A stretch of 64,000 nucleotides of DNA from Amphiura filiformis. Lineage: Eukaryota; Echinodermata; Ophiuroidea; Amphilepidida; Amphiuridae. Where the stretch lies: contig NC_092636.1 of NCBI RefSeq assembly GCF_039555335.1, positions 61,872,706 through 61,936,705 on the forward strand, read 5' to 3'. This document shows, one piece after another, positions 47,031-58,242 of this stretch (the first letter of the stretch is position 1; every line of letters starts with the position of its first letter). A program made the position numbers and the translations under genes. The notes beneath the pieces were generated by a model. It saw nothing but the letters and a program-made list of their open reading frames with translations, was not told the DNA's origin and searched no databases.

Positions 47031-48191
47031 TTACATGAAATAATTACATGAAGGATCGACCCACTTTTGATCTCAACCAGTGGCGTATAAATTTCTTTTT
47101 GACAAGGGGGGGGGGGATGGCGGTCGCTTCGAGGTCGTTTTACAATCCATCAACCAATCATGACAATCAACGACCTGGCCGAGTTGACACAGAGCTGTAA
47201 TGTGCCCTAAGTACGTTGATTATTTATCTCTGTGTACAAAATTAAGAGAAATTAACATGGTTAGTGAGACATTTGGGGAAATCCCTCTCATTCATTAAGT
47301 TGATCAAAACAAATGGAATCATTTCTAATTTTGGATATTTGGGAATTTTCTTTTCCAGCACGTTCACTGTGTATTGCGCCATTAGGGGAATCCCTGATAA
47401 TATAAAGTGGATATATGACATCATGGGGAATACCCACAGGAAGTGTTGTTATGTAATGTGATAGAATGATCTATTAATAGATCATTGTTTTTTTAGGAGT
47501 ATAAAAAAGTGGAAGTTTTAGTTTGCTCTTAGCAGAATATCATGAGAGTTTGTAAACCGTCTGTGTGTTGGTCATTGTTTTACTTCAAAAAGTACATTTG
47601 AACCAGTTTGCATAGCCAATAATGTGCTATTGTAATACAACAACGAGGGAGATTTTGAGACATGCGGAGTTTGGTTTATAAAACAGCACATCTGTCAAAA
47701 AAGTGGAGCAGTGCCTGGAGAAAGAGAGTGATTGGTGAAAGAAACACCATTTTTTGAGATTGTCTTCTGCGCAAGGAGTTTTAACACTTAAAAGTGTTTG
47801 GAGAACGGCGCAAGGAGTAAGTATTTGGAAAAAGCAGCACCATTTCTGTGCAAGGATTTTACACGCAAGGATTATAAATGCATGTGTACAATGGATTTAG
47901 CTGAACAATGATTTTCGCAGGATAAGCAAACAAGGAGATATACATCAGCCGTCCAGAACATTGCAACAGAACTCTATGATCACCGAGAAGACGACTGCTG
48001 GTTAAGTACTGATTAATTAAAACTGTGATTGTGTGATTATATTGTATGCGCAATTGTGGTCATGTACCAATCATATTTAACTTTCAATTAAAGACTCCTG
48101 CGAAAACTACATCATGTTGGCATACGGGGTCACCATTTCTTATCCGGCTGTCTTGTCTATGATGGGAAGAGGAGCACCAAATTAAACGTAA
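47031..48191. other. Possible 5' flank of the + strand LINE; otherwise unassigned
   Basis: A run of 11 G occurs at about 47107. From about 47640 the sequence has fewer simple tracts and could be LINE 5' UTR, but I cannot show it. Just before 48192 the reverse transcriptase frame is closed by a TAA. Confidence 0.3.
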
Positions 48192-49010
48192 GGCGTTCAC
48201 CAAGGGACCGTATTGGGTCCCCTACTATTTGTAGTCTTCATAAACGACTTACCTGATGCTGTTACATCAAGCATCCGCCTCTTATCTGATGACGCACTCC
48301 TATACAGACGTATCAGTTCAGTTCTCTCCATATGGAGAGATTTTATTTCACAGTATATATAGGCCTTCGGCCTTACAATACAATATAGTACAGTACAATA
48401 TATTTACCCATCACCAGGGGGCAAAAGAGTTTGCCTGATTTTATGAGCATTAAAAATAAATTTTGATAATGAAATTATAGTTTGTTGATTTCTAGACTGA
48501 AATAGAGTAATAAAATAATTGAAATTTGGAATACACTCTGGCAATAAGCGATTTCTTTCATTAGCATAAGCAGGACATTTTAATACAAAATGATATAAAT
48601 CTTCAATTTCACCAAATCTGGCTTTGGTCAGAAGTATTTTATGAAATGGTTTCTCCAGCCACAATAAATAGTCTTCCACCACTAGATTTTCTTTGATTTG
48701 AGTATAAAAAGTAAGTGATGAATATGAACTTAATGCAAACCAACGAAGACGTAATTGCCCCGTCCAAAATGACTTCAGACCTGGGAGAAGACCTGGCAGA
48801 TGGCATTTATTCCTGATAAGTGTGAAGTGATCAGAGTCATCAGAGTCCATCCATTGGACTACACTCCGCACTGTTGACAAGTCGAAATACCTAGGTGTCA
48901 TCATCCAAAGCAACCTGAATTGGGAAGCCCATGTAAACAATATCTGCATGAAGGCTAATAGCACCCGTGTTCCCGCTCGTCCACATTTGTACTGCGCACA
49001 GTACGACGAT
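48192..49010 (+). pseudogene. LINE reverse transcriptase fragment, interrupted
   Basis: The + strand frame at 48192-48320 reads GVHQGTVLGPLLFVVFINDL, then SSIRLLSDDALLYRRISS: the QG..LGPLLF and ADD-box regions of a non-LTR reverse transcriptase, with LSDD in place of FADD. From 48773 it resumes with [12 protein letters not shown] and PDKCEVIRV, shifts frame, then gives [20 protein letters not shown] and ICMKAN, the thumb region. In between sits an antisense LINE piece. Stops and shifts make it dead. Affinity: CR1/L2/Jockey-like LINE. Confidence 0.8.
48321..48772 (-). pseudogene. Second LINE fragment (3' end) inserted antisense
   Basis: On the minus strand the peptide has QLRLRWFALSSYSSLTFYTQ, then GEIEDLYHFVLKCPAYANER and FIFNAHKIRQTLL, with a stop at 48404-48406. 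This is the C-terminal tail of a LINE ORF2 (cysteine-containing segment and final helix), with an internal deletion before GEIED. An 80-base 3' tail follows to 48321, rich in TATTGTA/ACTGTA words and ending TGAAATAAAATCTC. Frame on either side belongs to the host LINE read backwards, so the 210-residue open frame to 49036 is a chimera. Confidence 0.75.
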
Positions 49011-51990
49011 ACTCTCATAGAGAGGAATGTACTCACCGGAAGAAGAAGGACAAGTGGTGGGCAGTTTCATACTGGTCGTAAAAAATGGGCGTATGGCCGT
49101 GAAGTTGCGTACTAATGCATTTTTGTTACTTTAAGTAACAACCAGGGGGTACTTAACTTCGCGGTTATACTGGGTCTATATCTTCGACTACATTGTATAC
49201 AGTATTTATCAATGCGTCTAAACCCTTCTCTAACAATATGTTCCTTTCTCTTGTTGCGTTTATATTACGTTTCCTTAGGATTGATTAAGTTGAGACCCAA
49301 TGTGTGTGTTATTTTTGACGATGCGTAACTCTATATCTCACTTTATACATACCTTAATGGTGATATTCTTATTTGAGTATATTGTTGTGTATTGTTGTTG
49401 TTATTCTATCAGCAGATAGAATAAATTGGAACATCCTTCATAATCTGTATCTGTCGTCGTCAGCAGAATTTCCCCATGAAGAGGCAACATCACTAACCTT
49501 TACATCACTAACATGACTTGGATGGACTTGCAGTATTTTAAATGACATTTAGTTTTTGAATTCTACATTGACTTCTTGAAGGCTTGAATGGATTGGCAAC
49601 TACAGTTGCTGCAGGATTAAGGATGGTAAATGAAAAGAATGTCTTAGTCCCAATATTGGCTGAAGCCTGAATAGGTCGAATCACCCCCCCCTCCAAGATG
49701 GCGCCCAGGGCACGTGTCCTCTATTTCCCCTAGCTACGCCCACTGATTGCTGATACTTCTTCAGGTTATGCCACGAGTTCTTTCTACATTGAAATAGAGA
49801 AGTGCCACCAGGTAGTGTCCACTATGTTGTGAAACAAGCAATATCGATCGTCACTGATGTGATGATTCTGTGTGATGCGCAACTCTTTCACATTTCAGCG
49901 TATTGTACAATGTACACAGTACCTGTTACTATACCTCATAAATATTTATTAGGTAATCCAGACATCTTATTGGTTAATAACGCCAGCGTCCGAGTATGGT
50001 AGTCTGATTACTTCACCGTGCCTGTGCAATTACGCGCACGCGGGAAATAGTAATAACTTCCACACCCCTACTACCACACGGTATCTCGACCCGCGAGTCA
50101 CCGTTCCTTCAGACGTTGAGACGTATAGGGATGACCAATGAACCATCAACTTGTTTAGAACACTCCCATAGACATGCACGGAGCTCAACTGTGCACTGCT
50201 TACACAGACATTTCTAAATTGATCTTATTCTTTTATTTTTCAATATTTTTCTGTAAAAATTGGGAAGTTAATGCCAATTATATTTTGTAACTATCTTGCA
50301 AATTACAGCAACATAACTTATTTCATTTTCCTGTAAGTGCGAGTCAGGTGAAAAACGTGGCCTACTGAGCTGTAATTTGGCAGAGTTGCCAGTAATACCT
50401 CTATCATACCCTCTGTAAAAAGGTTAAAACATTGAACAAGTAGATCTCAAGTTACAAATTAAATCAACAGCTTCCCTTTGGAATTTCCATACTCCTTTCG
50501 AATCATGCTAAGAAGACACCTTTCTGAACATAAATGTGAAGTTTCGTGCTCATTCGATGTATTTTTCACCTGATTCCAACCCTAAACGTTTTCTTATATT
50601 TAGGCATATACCATCTACAACTTGCTGCTGGCTATACCTTGTTTAGAACTTTCAAAAGACGTACCTGAATGTGCAACCATAACTGTTTCAAAATAACCCG
50701 CGAAAGTCATGCAGGTAACTCCGAGGTCATGCATTGAATTGGTTTGAATAAGGAATACTACGGGAACCAGCACCTTTGTTAGAAGTCACACATGTAAGGT
50801 GTGAAGCGGATCACCTCTGTTGTTGTGAATGGGTTAATGAGGTTCAATGGCACTTAAGATTTTGTTTGCATACACCTACTAATTGGTCATATTAAACCCA
50901 ATAACATTGACATTTTGGTTGTAAAAAAAGTTCACCTGGAATTTTGATTTTGTGCCATATCGGCCATCTTGGATGATTTTTGGCAAATGTTCGCTAAATG
51001 CATGATTTCAATGCCTCGGTTTGAAAAAATAATTTATGCCATTGACTAGTAAAGTGCCATTTCATAAGATACCTCTTTGATACTTTCACAATATGCTTGT
51101 TTCATATTTGCATATATGTTAAAATAAAGAAATATATAAAGGTAAATATATATTATGCCAATTTTGCTCCCAATTGTTATTTTTGGACCTTGTCATTTCA
51201 TTTCATTCCAATGACCGGTCAGAATGGGAAACTTTGAAAATTCATAATTCGAAAAGTTCTTGGTCGATTTTGACCATTTAACCACCAAAATACTTGTGTT
51301 GATGAGTTCTATCCAGAAAACAATCTTTTGTAGCAATAGGGGCAACATGAAATTTTGATGGTTATCCCTACGTATAGCATTATGCCACACAATGGCCCGG
51401 GACAATGGCGATTCTGCAGATGCGTTTATCGTGAAAATGGCATGATGCTGCAGTTACCAGATAATTACCGATGGATAATAACACGCGAATTTGACGTTTT
51501 ATGAAACAAATGAATGTTTTTATGGAGAGTTTAAAAAAAAAGACAATTAGAATAGGTTTATATAAATCTAAATTGATTGAACATAAATCTTCTAATAAAA
51601 TCAGGTAAGCAAAATATTAAACTTAGGCATATTTACCATGCCGGTCTGCACGCTGACCGATACCGGTGGGTTTTGACTTTTGTTTACTTTTACTGTGATA
51701 GTGAAAATATTTATGAGGTATAGTAAAACAAATACAACATGTTCCATTTCGGGAAGTAGTCAAAACTACTGGTTCATCGGTGTTGATGAGTTGACTACTT
51801 CCCACCGCTGACCATGCTGACGCGTCGGGAAGTAGTCAAATCATCCAACAGGCCAACACCTATGTTGTATTTGTACATTAAATACTCGTGTCCTATAAAA
51901 TATTAGCACCAAATAAAATTTAGTTAAAATTGCATTTCGCAATTGATATAATGATATGTTTGTCAAAATTTCCAACTCGCTGACCAGCCA
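49011..51990. other. Intergenic DNA, no gene recognised
   Basis: Short palindromes GTTACTTTAAGTAAC (49126) and a CCTAGCTACGCCCACTG word at 49730-49746 resembling an hAT end without a confirmed partner. A 22-base match at about 49925 and, inverted, 51704 (ACTATACCTCATAAATATTT) is unexplained. A GGGAAGTAGTCAAA word occurs twice at 51751-51840. No exons recognised. Confidence 0.35.
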
Positions 51991-52011
51991 ACTGTATCAC
52001 TCTAACGTGTT

Positions 52012-52070
52012 TTACGTCATGATTCCGGGTTTGTTAGTGTTAGGAGGTTTGTAACACGACGGTAGAAAAG
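52012..52070 (+). promoter_or_regulatory. Candidate promoter and 5'-UTR exon of the SLC5-like gene
   Basis: TTACGTCA (CRE-like, 52012-52019) and TTCCGGG (ETS-like) are followed by a G/T-rich stretch ending AGAAAAG before GTAAGCG at 52071, a good splice donor. It lies 1.8 kb upstream of the acceptor before the coding exon. The pairing is inference; transcript data would decide. Confidence 0.3.
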
Positions 52071-53904
52071 GTAAGCGTTAATGTATTATTGCGTTATTTA
52101 ATAGGCCTATATCGTTACATTTTATCTATTAGCTTACTATTGATTGCTAACACGTGTCTCTAAGGCATATATACGAAAGGTCCTCTTGATAAAAATTAAG
52201 AGAATTATTCTATAGTAGGCCTAACTTTGAAACTGTTGGAATCGAAAAGACAAAACGAAAATATAAATTATCATTTATTAGGGGCTCATTAGTGTGGGTA
52301 AGACTCGATTGTTTATGCCCAATGTAGAGCCGAGGGCACAGACAATGACCATGCCCTCAACAGATTTTCATAATTGGTTAGTCGGTATTCTGTAAGCTGT
52401 ACTGCCTCAAATGTTTACACTACCATGACTACGGAAAGTGTTTCGGCTAGCATGCTAGTGAAGAGATTTGGAACGTGCGTACTCGCTTGTCATGATGCAG
52501 TTTTGTCTACAGTAGAATTCACCACGACCTTTGCAGGACTTAAACCCCATTAAAAGCTATTAAACCAAGATAACATTAATTGAAAACAGCTCAACTATGT
52601 TAAATCAGATCGTCTCTTGTTAAATCCACACTACACATGTTTCTGTTTTACCTGTGCGATATTGCAATGAGCTGGTAATATAGTTTCAGTTGGGTGAACG
52701 ATTATAAAGCAAACGCAAGGTAACATGGGCCTTTGTTTCCGAAATGAGATAATAGTCTGCATATTGTTAACCAGCATTCTTGAAAATGAGAAACATAATG
52801 GTTGTAGACTAAACTCGGTTTGGAAATAATTTTTTCATTTTGTTGGTGTTATCTGTTGTTTACATATCCTTCCTAAAACACCAAAGTGCGAATATTTCCA
52901 AACACCTAAATTAGCTTTAAAGTTAGGACATGTTACAAAACTATATTTTCTAGAATTCCAGAGAGTACTTTAAATATTGGCCGGTTATTTTTCACACAGT
53001 GACGTTAACTAGGCAATGCCCTATACCTATAACATACACTAAAACCCCAAAGTGCGAATATTTCCAAACACCTAAATTAGCTAAAAATTTAGGACATGTT
53101 ACAAAACTATATTTTCTAGAATTTCAGAGAGTACTAAATATTGGCCGGTTATTTTTCACTCAGTGACGTTAACTAGGCAATGCCCATATAATATAACATA
53201 CACTGTTTGTAGAGGTCACGCGTCAGTGGTGAGAGTACTGTGTATTATGTATAGGAAAACGAACAGTAACTGCAGTATGTGGTGCATGAAGTCTCTGGTT
53301 CAACCCCTGGAGGTGGCTTGAAACAAAATTGGCAACATATCATGGAGGAACCGATTCTGATGGATACTGGAGCATTTGATTTATTTATTATATTTAATGC
53401 TCACGGGAATGCTCGACATTCAATCGTGAATGTGTTATATAAGCGTGACTTGAGGTGTGCATAATTATAGCTACAATCAATGTTAGATAAATTACATCAG
53501 CAGATATTACGATCGTAATCTTTATTTATCTTTAAGTTTATCACTGAAACCATTTGCTTAAAGCGTAAGATACAATGGCCTTTGACTGCTGTATTTACCT
53601 GGACAGACTTGGTAGCTTGATTATATCACATACCCTATAAAAGGGTTGTACATGCATTGATAGTTTAATGAACGTGGTGGGTACAAAACATTTTATTTAT
53701 AGCAATCAAATTTCGCAAATTCATAATGTACATAGAATAATCGTCGAGAAAGTCATATTTTCACATGCATTTGATATTTGCGTTATATTCAGACTACATC
53801 ATGCGTAACACGTGAAAGAAGTTGCTAGCTAGTGTTAATTACCTGTGTGTAATGTCTGCAAAAAGTTTGCACTGATAGCTATAACCCTTTTACATAATTT
53901 TCAG
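52071..53904 (+). other. Putative first intron of the SLC5-like gene
   Basis: It starts GTAAGCG and ends TTTTACATAATTTTCAG. Repeat R2 copy 2 occupies 52491-53279. The remainder holds no recognised signal; the open frame 53279-53464 crosses the R2 edge. Confidence 0.3.
52491..53279 (+). repeat. Dispersed repeat R2, copy 2, with internal tandem duplication
   Basis: Begins CATGATGCAGTTTTGTCTAC and ends ACAGTAACTGCAGTATG, inverted relative to copy 1. A unit of about 164 bases (AAAGTGCGAATATTTCCAAA to GTTAACTAGGCAATGCCC) is present twice in tandem, at about 52879 and 53045. Copy 1 has this segment once. Confidence 0.72.
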
Positions 53905-53907
53905 AAA

Positions 53908-54009
53908 ATGGCGGCCAACGATTATGATGATGAGGAGGTTACATTGGAAGTTTGGGATATCGTCATTATTGTAGCTCATTTTATGCTCGTATTGGGACTT
54001 GGAATATGG
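53908..54009 (+). CDS. First coding exon of a putative SLC5-type sodium/solute symporter (partial)
   Basis: A 34-codon frame opens with MAAND and an acidic YDDEE stretch, then a hydrophobic helix from WDIVII to LGLGIW. It is cut after a complete TGG codon by GTAAGT, a near-ideal splice donor. A pyrimidine-rich TTTTACATAATTTTCAG acceptor precedes the ATG, so the exon would begin at 53905 and 5' UTR would lie upstream. The pattern 'W-D-I-V-hydrophobic-LG-G-IW' with an acidic N terminus is what I know from the start of SLC5 family proteins (SGLT, SMIT), where this is the first membrane helix and a splice site often follows. Such proteins couple sodium entry to uptake of sugars, inositol or similar solutes at the plasma membrane. 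No second exon was found downstream in this window. An AACGTTTT MITE begins 25 bases after the exon. A chance frame remains possible. Confidence 0.5.
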
Positions 54010-54015
54010 GTAAGT
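54010..54015 (+). promoter_or_regulatory. Splice donor GTAAGT
   Basis: Follows the TGG codon of the putative symporter exon; matches the animal consensus at all six intronic positions. Confidence 0.5.
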
Positions 54016-54033
54016 CGTTTATAAACTATTGCC

Positions 54034-54350
54034 ACCCAGCAAACACAAAACACTATACACAATAAGTGCCGGGTTTTGTATAAAACATTTCAATAACATT
54101 CAGAATACATGTATGAAAACTTGATGTAAAACATTTTTACATAATATATTTTGCAATAACATTTTGACAACATTTTACAAATGGTTATTGTTGTGCTTTT
54201 CATTTAAAACGTTTTAAAAATGTGTTTTTATGACCTCTCAAGTATTATAACCCGACATTTTAAAAATGTTATTACAACGTCTTGACGGCGCGGCTTGACC
54301 AAAATGAAGACGTTTATAATAATATTTCCAAAACGTTTTTTTGTGGTTGT
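54034..54350. mobile_element. AACGTTTT-rich MITE copy in putative intron
   Basis: Starts ACCCAGCAAACACAAAACAC and carries TTCAATAACATTCA, TATTTTGCAATAACATTTTG, TATAACCCGACATTTTAAAA and several AAAACGTTTT palindromes. The same words recur at 62385-62937. The right end is diverged near AACGTTTTTTTGTGGTTG. Confidence 0.6.
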
Positions 54351-54490
54351 TAGGTAATACTTGTCTGCCAGTCTTGTATGGTATTAGTACATATATTTGA
54401 GGAAATATAGTAGAAAGGATTGAACTGAGTGTTAAACCAGTGATTCGCACATAGTAAACCAGTCCGATTGTTGCAGATAGCAACATTTGC

Positions 54491-54567
54491 ACAGTATTTT
54501 TTGTGGGACCTGAGAGGACATCGGACAAACAGAATTGCATTCAGAATACGAGGAATGTCCTTCTGAT
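54491..54567. mobile_element. Fragment of the TTAA foldback family (see 31144)
   Basis: ACAGTATTTTTTGTGGGAC, GACATC.GACAAACAGAATTGC and ATTCAGAATACGAGGAATGT match one arm of the element at 31144-31795. Both ends are missing. Confidence 0.65.
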
Positions 54568-54696
54568 TATAATTTTGCAACCCATTTATATGTACAGGCG
54601 GATCTGGGTTTGTTTGTATTTTCATTTCTTTTTAAACAGAGAAGATGAGAAAAGAGGAGGTCGCTCGAACATTATAATCCGATTGCCCACAGTTAA

Positions 54697-55032
54697 AGGG
54701 GCATTTCGTGATCCACAACCTCATCCCCCCCACTTTTCCCAAAAAAAGTTGAGATTTTTACAACACTGGATACCTCTGGCTACATATTGTTTATGTACCA
54801 AATATTTCTTGCATATTAATTCGTTTAGCAAAAATATCGCCAAATTTGAATTTCGTTCTGGTGCACCAGAACGAAATTACAACACATCTATGGAGCAGTG
54901 TAATACACATAATCATGCAGAACTCGCAAACGCAAAATCGGAATGAACTGAAATTTTGGAAATAAGCTTTTTTCGTGGATATCTACTGAAAAATGTCATA
55001 AAAAGAAGATGCTAGGATCACGAAATCCTCCT
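54697..55032. mobile_element. TTAA-flanked MITE (GCATTTCGTGATCC family), copy 2
   Basis: TTAA at 54693-54696 and 55033-55036. Ends AGGGGCATTTCGTGATCC and GGATCACGAAATCCTCCT. Similar along its whole length to 13633-13932, including the central GTTCTGGTGCACCAGAAC palindrome, with an extra ~25 bases (AAGTTGAGATTTTTACAACA) near the left side. Confidence 0.78.
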
Positions 55033-55036
55033 TTAA

Positions 55037-55964
55037 CCTCCATTCACTTTTCTTTGTTTGGAGTACATCCGCCACACGCTCGACTGATTCAGTAGTAGAA
55101 AATATTCCACACACGGAAGTAAATCGTTAAATTCCCAATTTGGCAGTCAAATCATGCTTTAAAAAAAAAATATATATAATACTAACTCTAGGGTGACCAT
55201 GATTTTTAAGCGAGTGAAAAATCATTATATATATCGCAACTCGCATTAAAAAATTCAAAAGTTTTGTTAAGTTATGGAAAGTCAAGCATAATTAATTTTC
55301 CAGTAAAATTAATATAAGGTCAAAGAAAAAGAAATTTAAATGATAACCATTTGTTTGACAAAAGTGTCCGCACTATCGATTGATTACGTAACTGTTATGA
55401 ATAATTTATTAGGTTTTTCAATGCAATCACCTCGACCCATTAGTACATTATTATCTGTATTATCAAAGTACTTGGAATAGCAATCCGGGGCGTTTCTTCT
55501 CTCCATACACAGATGAACAAATACAATAGATGAAGGTCAACACGTATGACCTCCTACGTGACATTTTATATGAGATGTACAAAAACCTGAATATCATAAA
55601 TATCAGTATTCGTTTGTGCATATGGACTGTACATATACGATGCTAAATATTACTCATTATATATTATGACAAATATTGGTATTATGACAATACGGTATAT
55701 ACATTGTATATAAACCGACTAATAGATCCTACTATCATGGCGTCAGGTCAATGGTTCATCATATCCCGTATGTTTCTTAAAATTCATTCACATTTGAGAC
55801 ACATTGCTGTGCCCATTTTATAGGTGCACAGGTGGATCCGTGTTTTTTTAGTTTTCATTTCTTTTTAATGAAAGAATTAAGGTTTTCCACTGCACAGGGG
55901 GGCTACAAGGGTGATACTAAATTAATGCTCTATATATTAAATGAATACGTGTTCCCGATTGGCT
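55037..55964. other. Intergenic or intronic DNA, no exon recognised
   Basis: AT-rich. No second exon of the SLC5-like gene seen. Short frames only. Confidence 0.35.
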
Positions 55965-56275
55965 CTATACGCTGGCGAAGTTACGTAATTAATCGGATTA
56001 ATTACCATAGCAATAGGTGAAAACAATTTTGAACATATCGCGCTGCACTACAAGCAGGTTACACTCATCACCTGTGTATGTCTGCAATCATAGATTGAAT
56101 ACAATACTGGTCTTTTCAAAGATGCTAATCTTACAGGTGCAATTAATCAGCATGATATGGTTCAATGAAGAGGTACCGTGTGAACGTATCAGTGCAGCGC
56201 GGTATATTCAAAAATTGTTTTCACCTATTGCTATGGTAGTTAATCCGATTATTACGTAACTTCGCCAGCGTATAG
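55965..56275. mobile_element. Hairpin MITE (CTATACGCTGGCG family)
   Basis: Arms of about 85 bases: CTATACGCTGGCGAAGTTAC, ATCGGATTAA.TACCATAGC and AATAGGTGAAAACAATTTT, mirrored at 56190-56275. A TA duplication may be hidden in the CTATAC/GTATAG ends. Loop of about 140 bases. Confidence 0.75.
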
Positions 56276-57348
56276 CGATTTCACGGGAAAGGTATTTCTA
56301 GTACAATGCAGCGTCGGACTCTAGCTGAGAGCGTAGCCTAAGTCATTACGGATTACAAGAAGGGCTCTCCATACACAAATGAACAAACACAAAGGAGGGT
56401 AGTCTCCTCCGTGACCAGCTTGATTTCGATGGAGCGGAACCAAATTGGCTGCGGAGGACACGGGTCATTTTGCCATGCAAATGAGCCAGTGTCAGCCAGT
56501 TGCCTCAATGTTTATCAACAAACGGGCAAGGGACTGGTATATCGATTTGCTTGTGTGAACCGCATGCAACCACTACACTATTCAATAGCCTTATTGTGAT
56601 GTGGCGGAGCCCTGATCAAAATATGATGCGCGCGTATACTGCAAGGCAAAATACAATGAAAATTGTGATGATGCGTGCGCATACTGCCAGGCATTGACGT
56701 CAGAAGTCAACTCATCTATATGAAGCAACAACCTACTTATTATACTATTACTAAATTCATTTTACCTTGTCAGTCGCGGGGGTCATTTTTCCGGGGTCAT
56801 TTGAACGTTCCAATGATTCCAATATAAGGGCCTATACTTACGCTAGAGTGAACACGGTAATGCGATTGATTTTTTCCACGTAAAAATACGGCCAATTCAG
56901 ATATAATTCTATAGAGGCCCTGCATGCTTTTATCGATTGGCTCCAAACAAATGATTTGAACCGGTGTCCTTCACCGTAATCATGGCGCAGTCCAGTCCAT
57001 TCAATCAAATGTTGTCATCAACCTATTTGATCGAAGAGCATTTGTTATGTGTGTGAGACGAACTGTCGCGGTAGGTTGCAATCATGCTTTTATTGAATGC
57101 ATTTGCGAAGTCCGCCATATTTACGGTATGATACGTCATATGCACAACCTCTATTCATCTCGATTCATGGCTTTGAAAGTCACATGCATGCTATTTGCCT
57201 CAATGCCTTCACGGACTGTATGGGGCAATTGGAAGCCCGTAGAACGATTTGTTGGTCAGCGTAGATATTGAATAAAATTGAACCCCATCGCATCAATTTA
57301 AAGCTACACCCTTTTTTGAAACACCCGTTACCCGCGAGTTCAAATGTA
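56276..57348. other. Intergenic or intronic DNA, no exon recognised
   Basis: Several open frames of 60-75 codons (56411-56599, 56500-56697, 57047-57271) in less AT-rich sequence, but with no family resemblance and no consistent splice pattern. Confidence 0.35.
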
Positions 57349-58242
57349 TGTACTAGAGAGATTGCGATGTTCCAAACGCAGCACGTGGACCGTACGTTTT
57401 CACGTACGTTTTTACGTACGTTAATACGGTGTTAAATATAGCTAGTCTCGGTTCCAAACTGGATTGTGCTCATTCGTCATGAAGGAGAACAAGTCGGCTG
57501 GAATAAAGACTATAAATCTGATCTAATCTAATCTAGGTCGATAGAAGGCATAGTGATTGAAAAATTAACAGTAAGCGCAGGCTACTGAGTCTGCCTAATT
57601 CAAACAGCCCGCTTTTGATTTTGACTAAAATTTTGACTTAACATGCTGCTTGTATTTTTGTGCTCTCCAAATATTGTAGTTGCCCAAAAACATATATTTT
57701 GGTAGATCAAAGATCACTACATCCGTATATCATGACTTTACTTTCAAAATGAGACTTTTTCGTCCTGAAAATTGGGCGCGTTGCATGAACTTCGACATGA
57801 GGTAAAATCAGCATATTTCAACGTAGCATCTGCGTTTTAAACTACGTTGGAATCCAAAATGGGAAATCGCAATGTCATTTTTTTTGTACGCAAAGTATCA
57901 CACACATTTAAATGGGCAATCTCTGCTTATGGATATCGCGTATAAATTTAGTCGATTTTCAACACATCGCTGTACCTTTATTATAATGATTTGTTACAAA
58001 CAAAAAAGATCATAATAGTAATTAGACTTTCCTTCGTATGTTCATTATCATTGACTGTCTTTAACATATTGTGAAATGGGCAAATTTTGTGCATTTTCAA
58101 CGATGTATCTACGTTTATATCGCACGTGGAAAATCTTCAAAACTGGCTAAATACGTGACCTCGCTTCGATACAGGAGAGTGGTTTTGAATAGATCAACGT
58201 ACGTCCGATACCTACGTTTGAAAATCGCAATCTCTCTACTAT
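57349..58242. mobile_element. Candidate element with AGAGAGATTGCGAT ends
   Basis: TAGAGAGATTGCGATGTTCC.AAACG at the left is mirrored by CGTTTGAAAATCGCAATCTC at the right (58217-58242). The interior holds GTACGTTTTCACGTACGTTT palindromes at 57390-57425, a TCTAA-type tail motif at 57512-57533 and several GAAATCGCAATG words. Ends are only about 25 bases, so the call is tentative. Confidence 0.45.

Noticed and set aside
48404-49036. 210-codon minus-strand frame taken as a gene
   Set aside because: Only its C-terminal part is LINE-derived on that strand; the N-terminal part is the complement of a plus-strand reverse transcriptase fragment.
47084-49746. A 2.6 kb hAT element between CAGTGGCGTA and TACGCCCACTG
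   Set aside because: The end words are similar, but the flanks ATCTCAAC and ATTGCTGA do not match and the interior includes unrelated LINE sequence.
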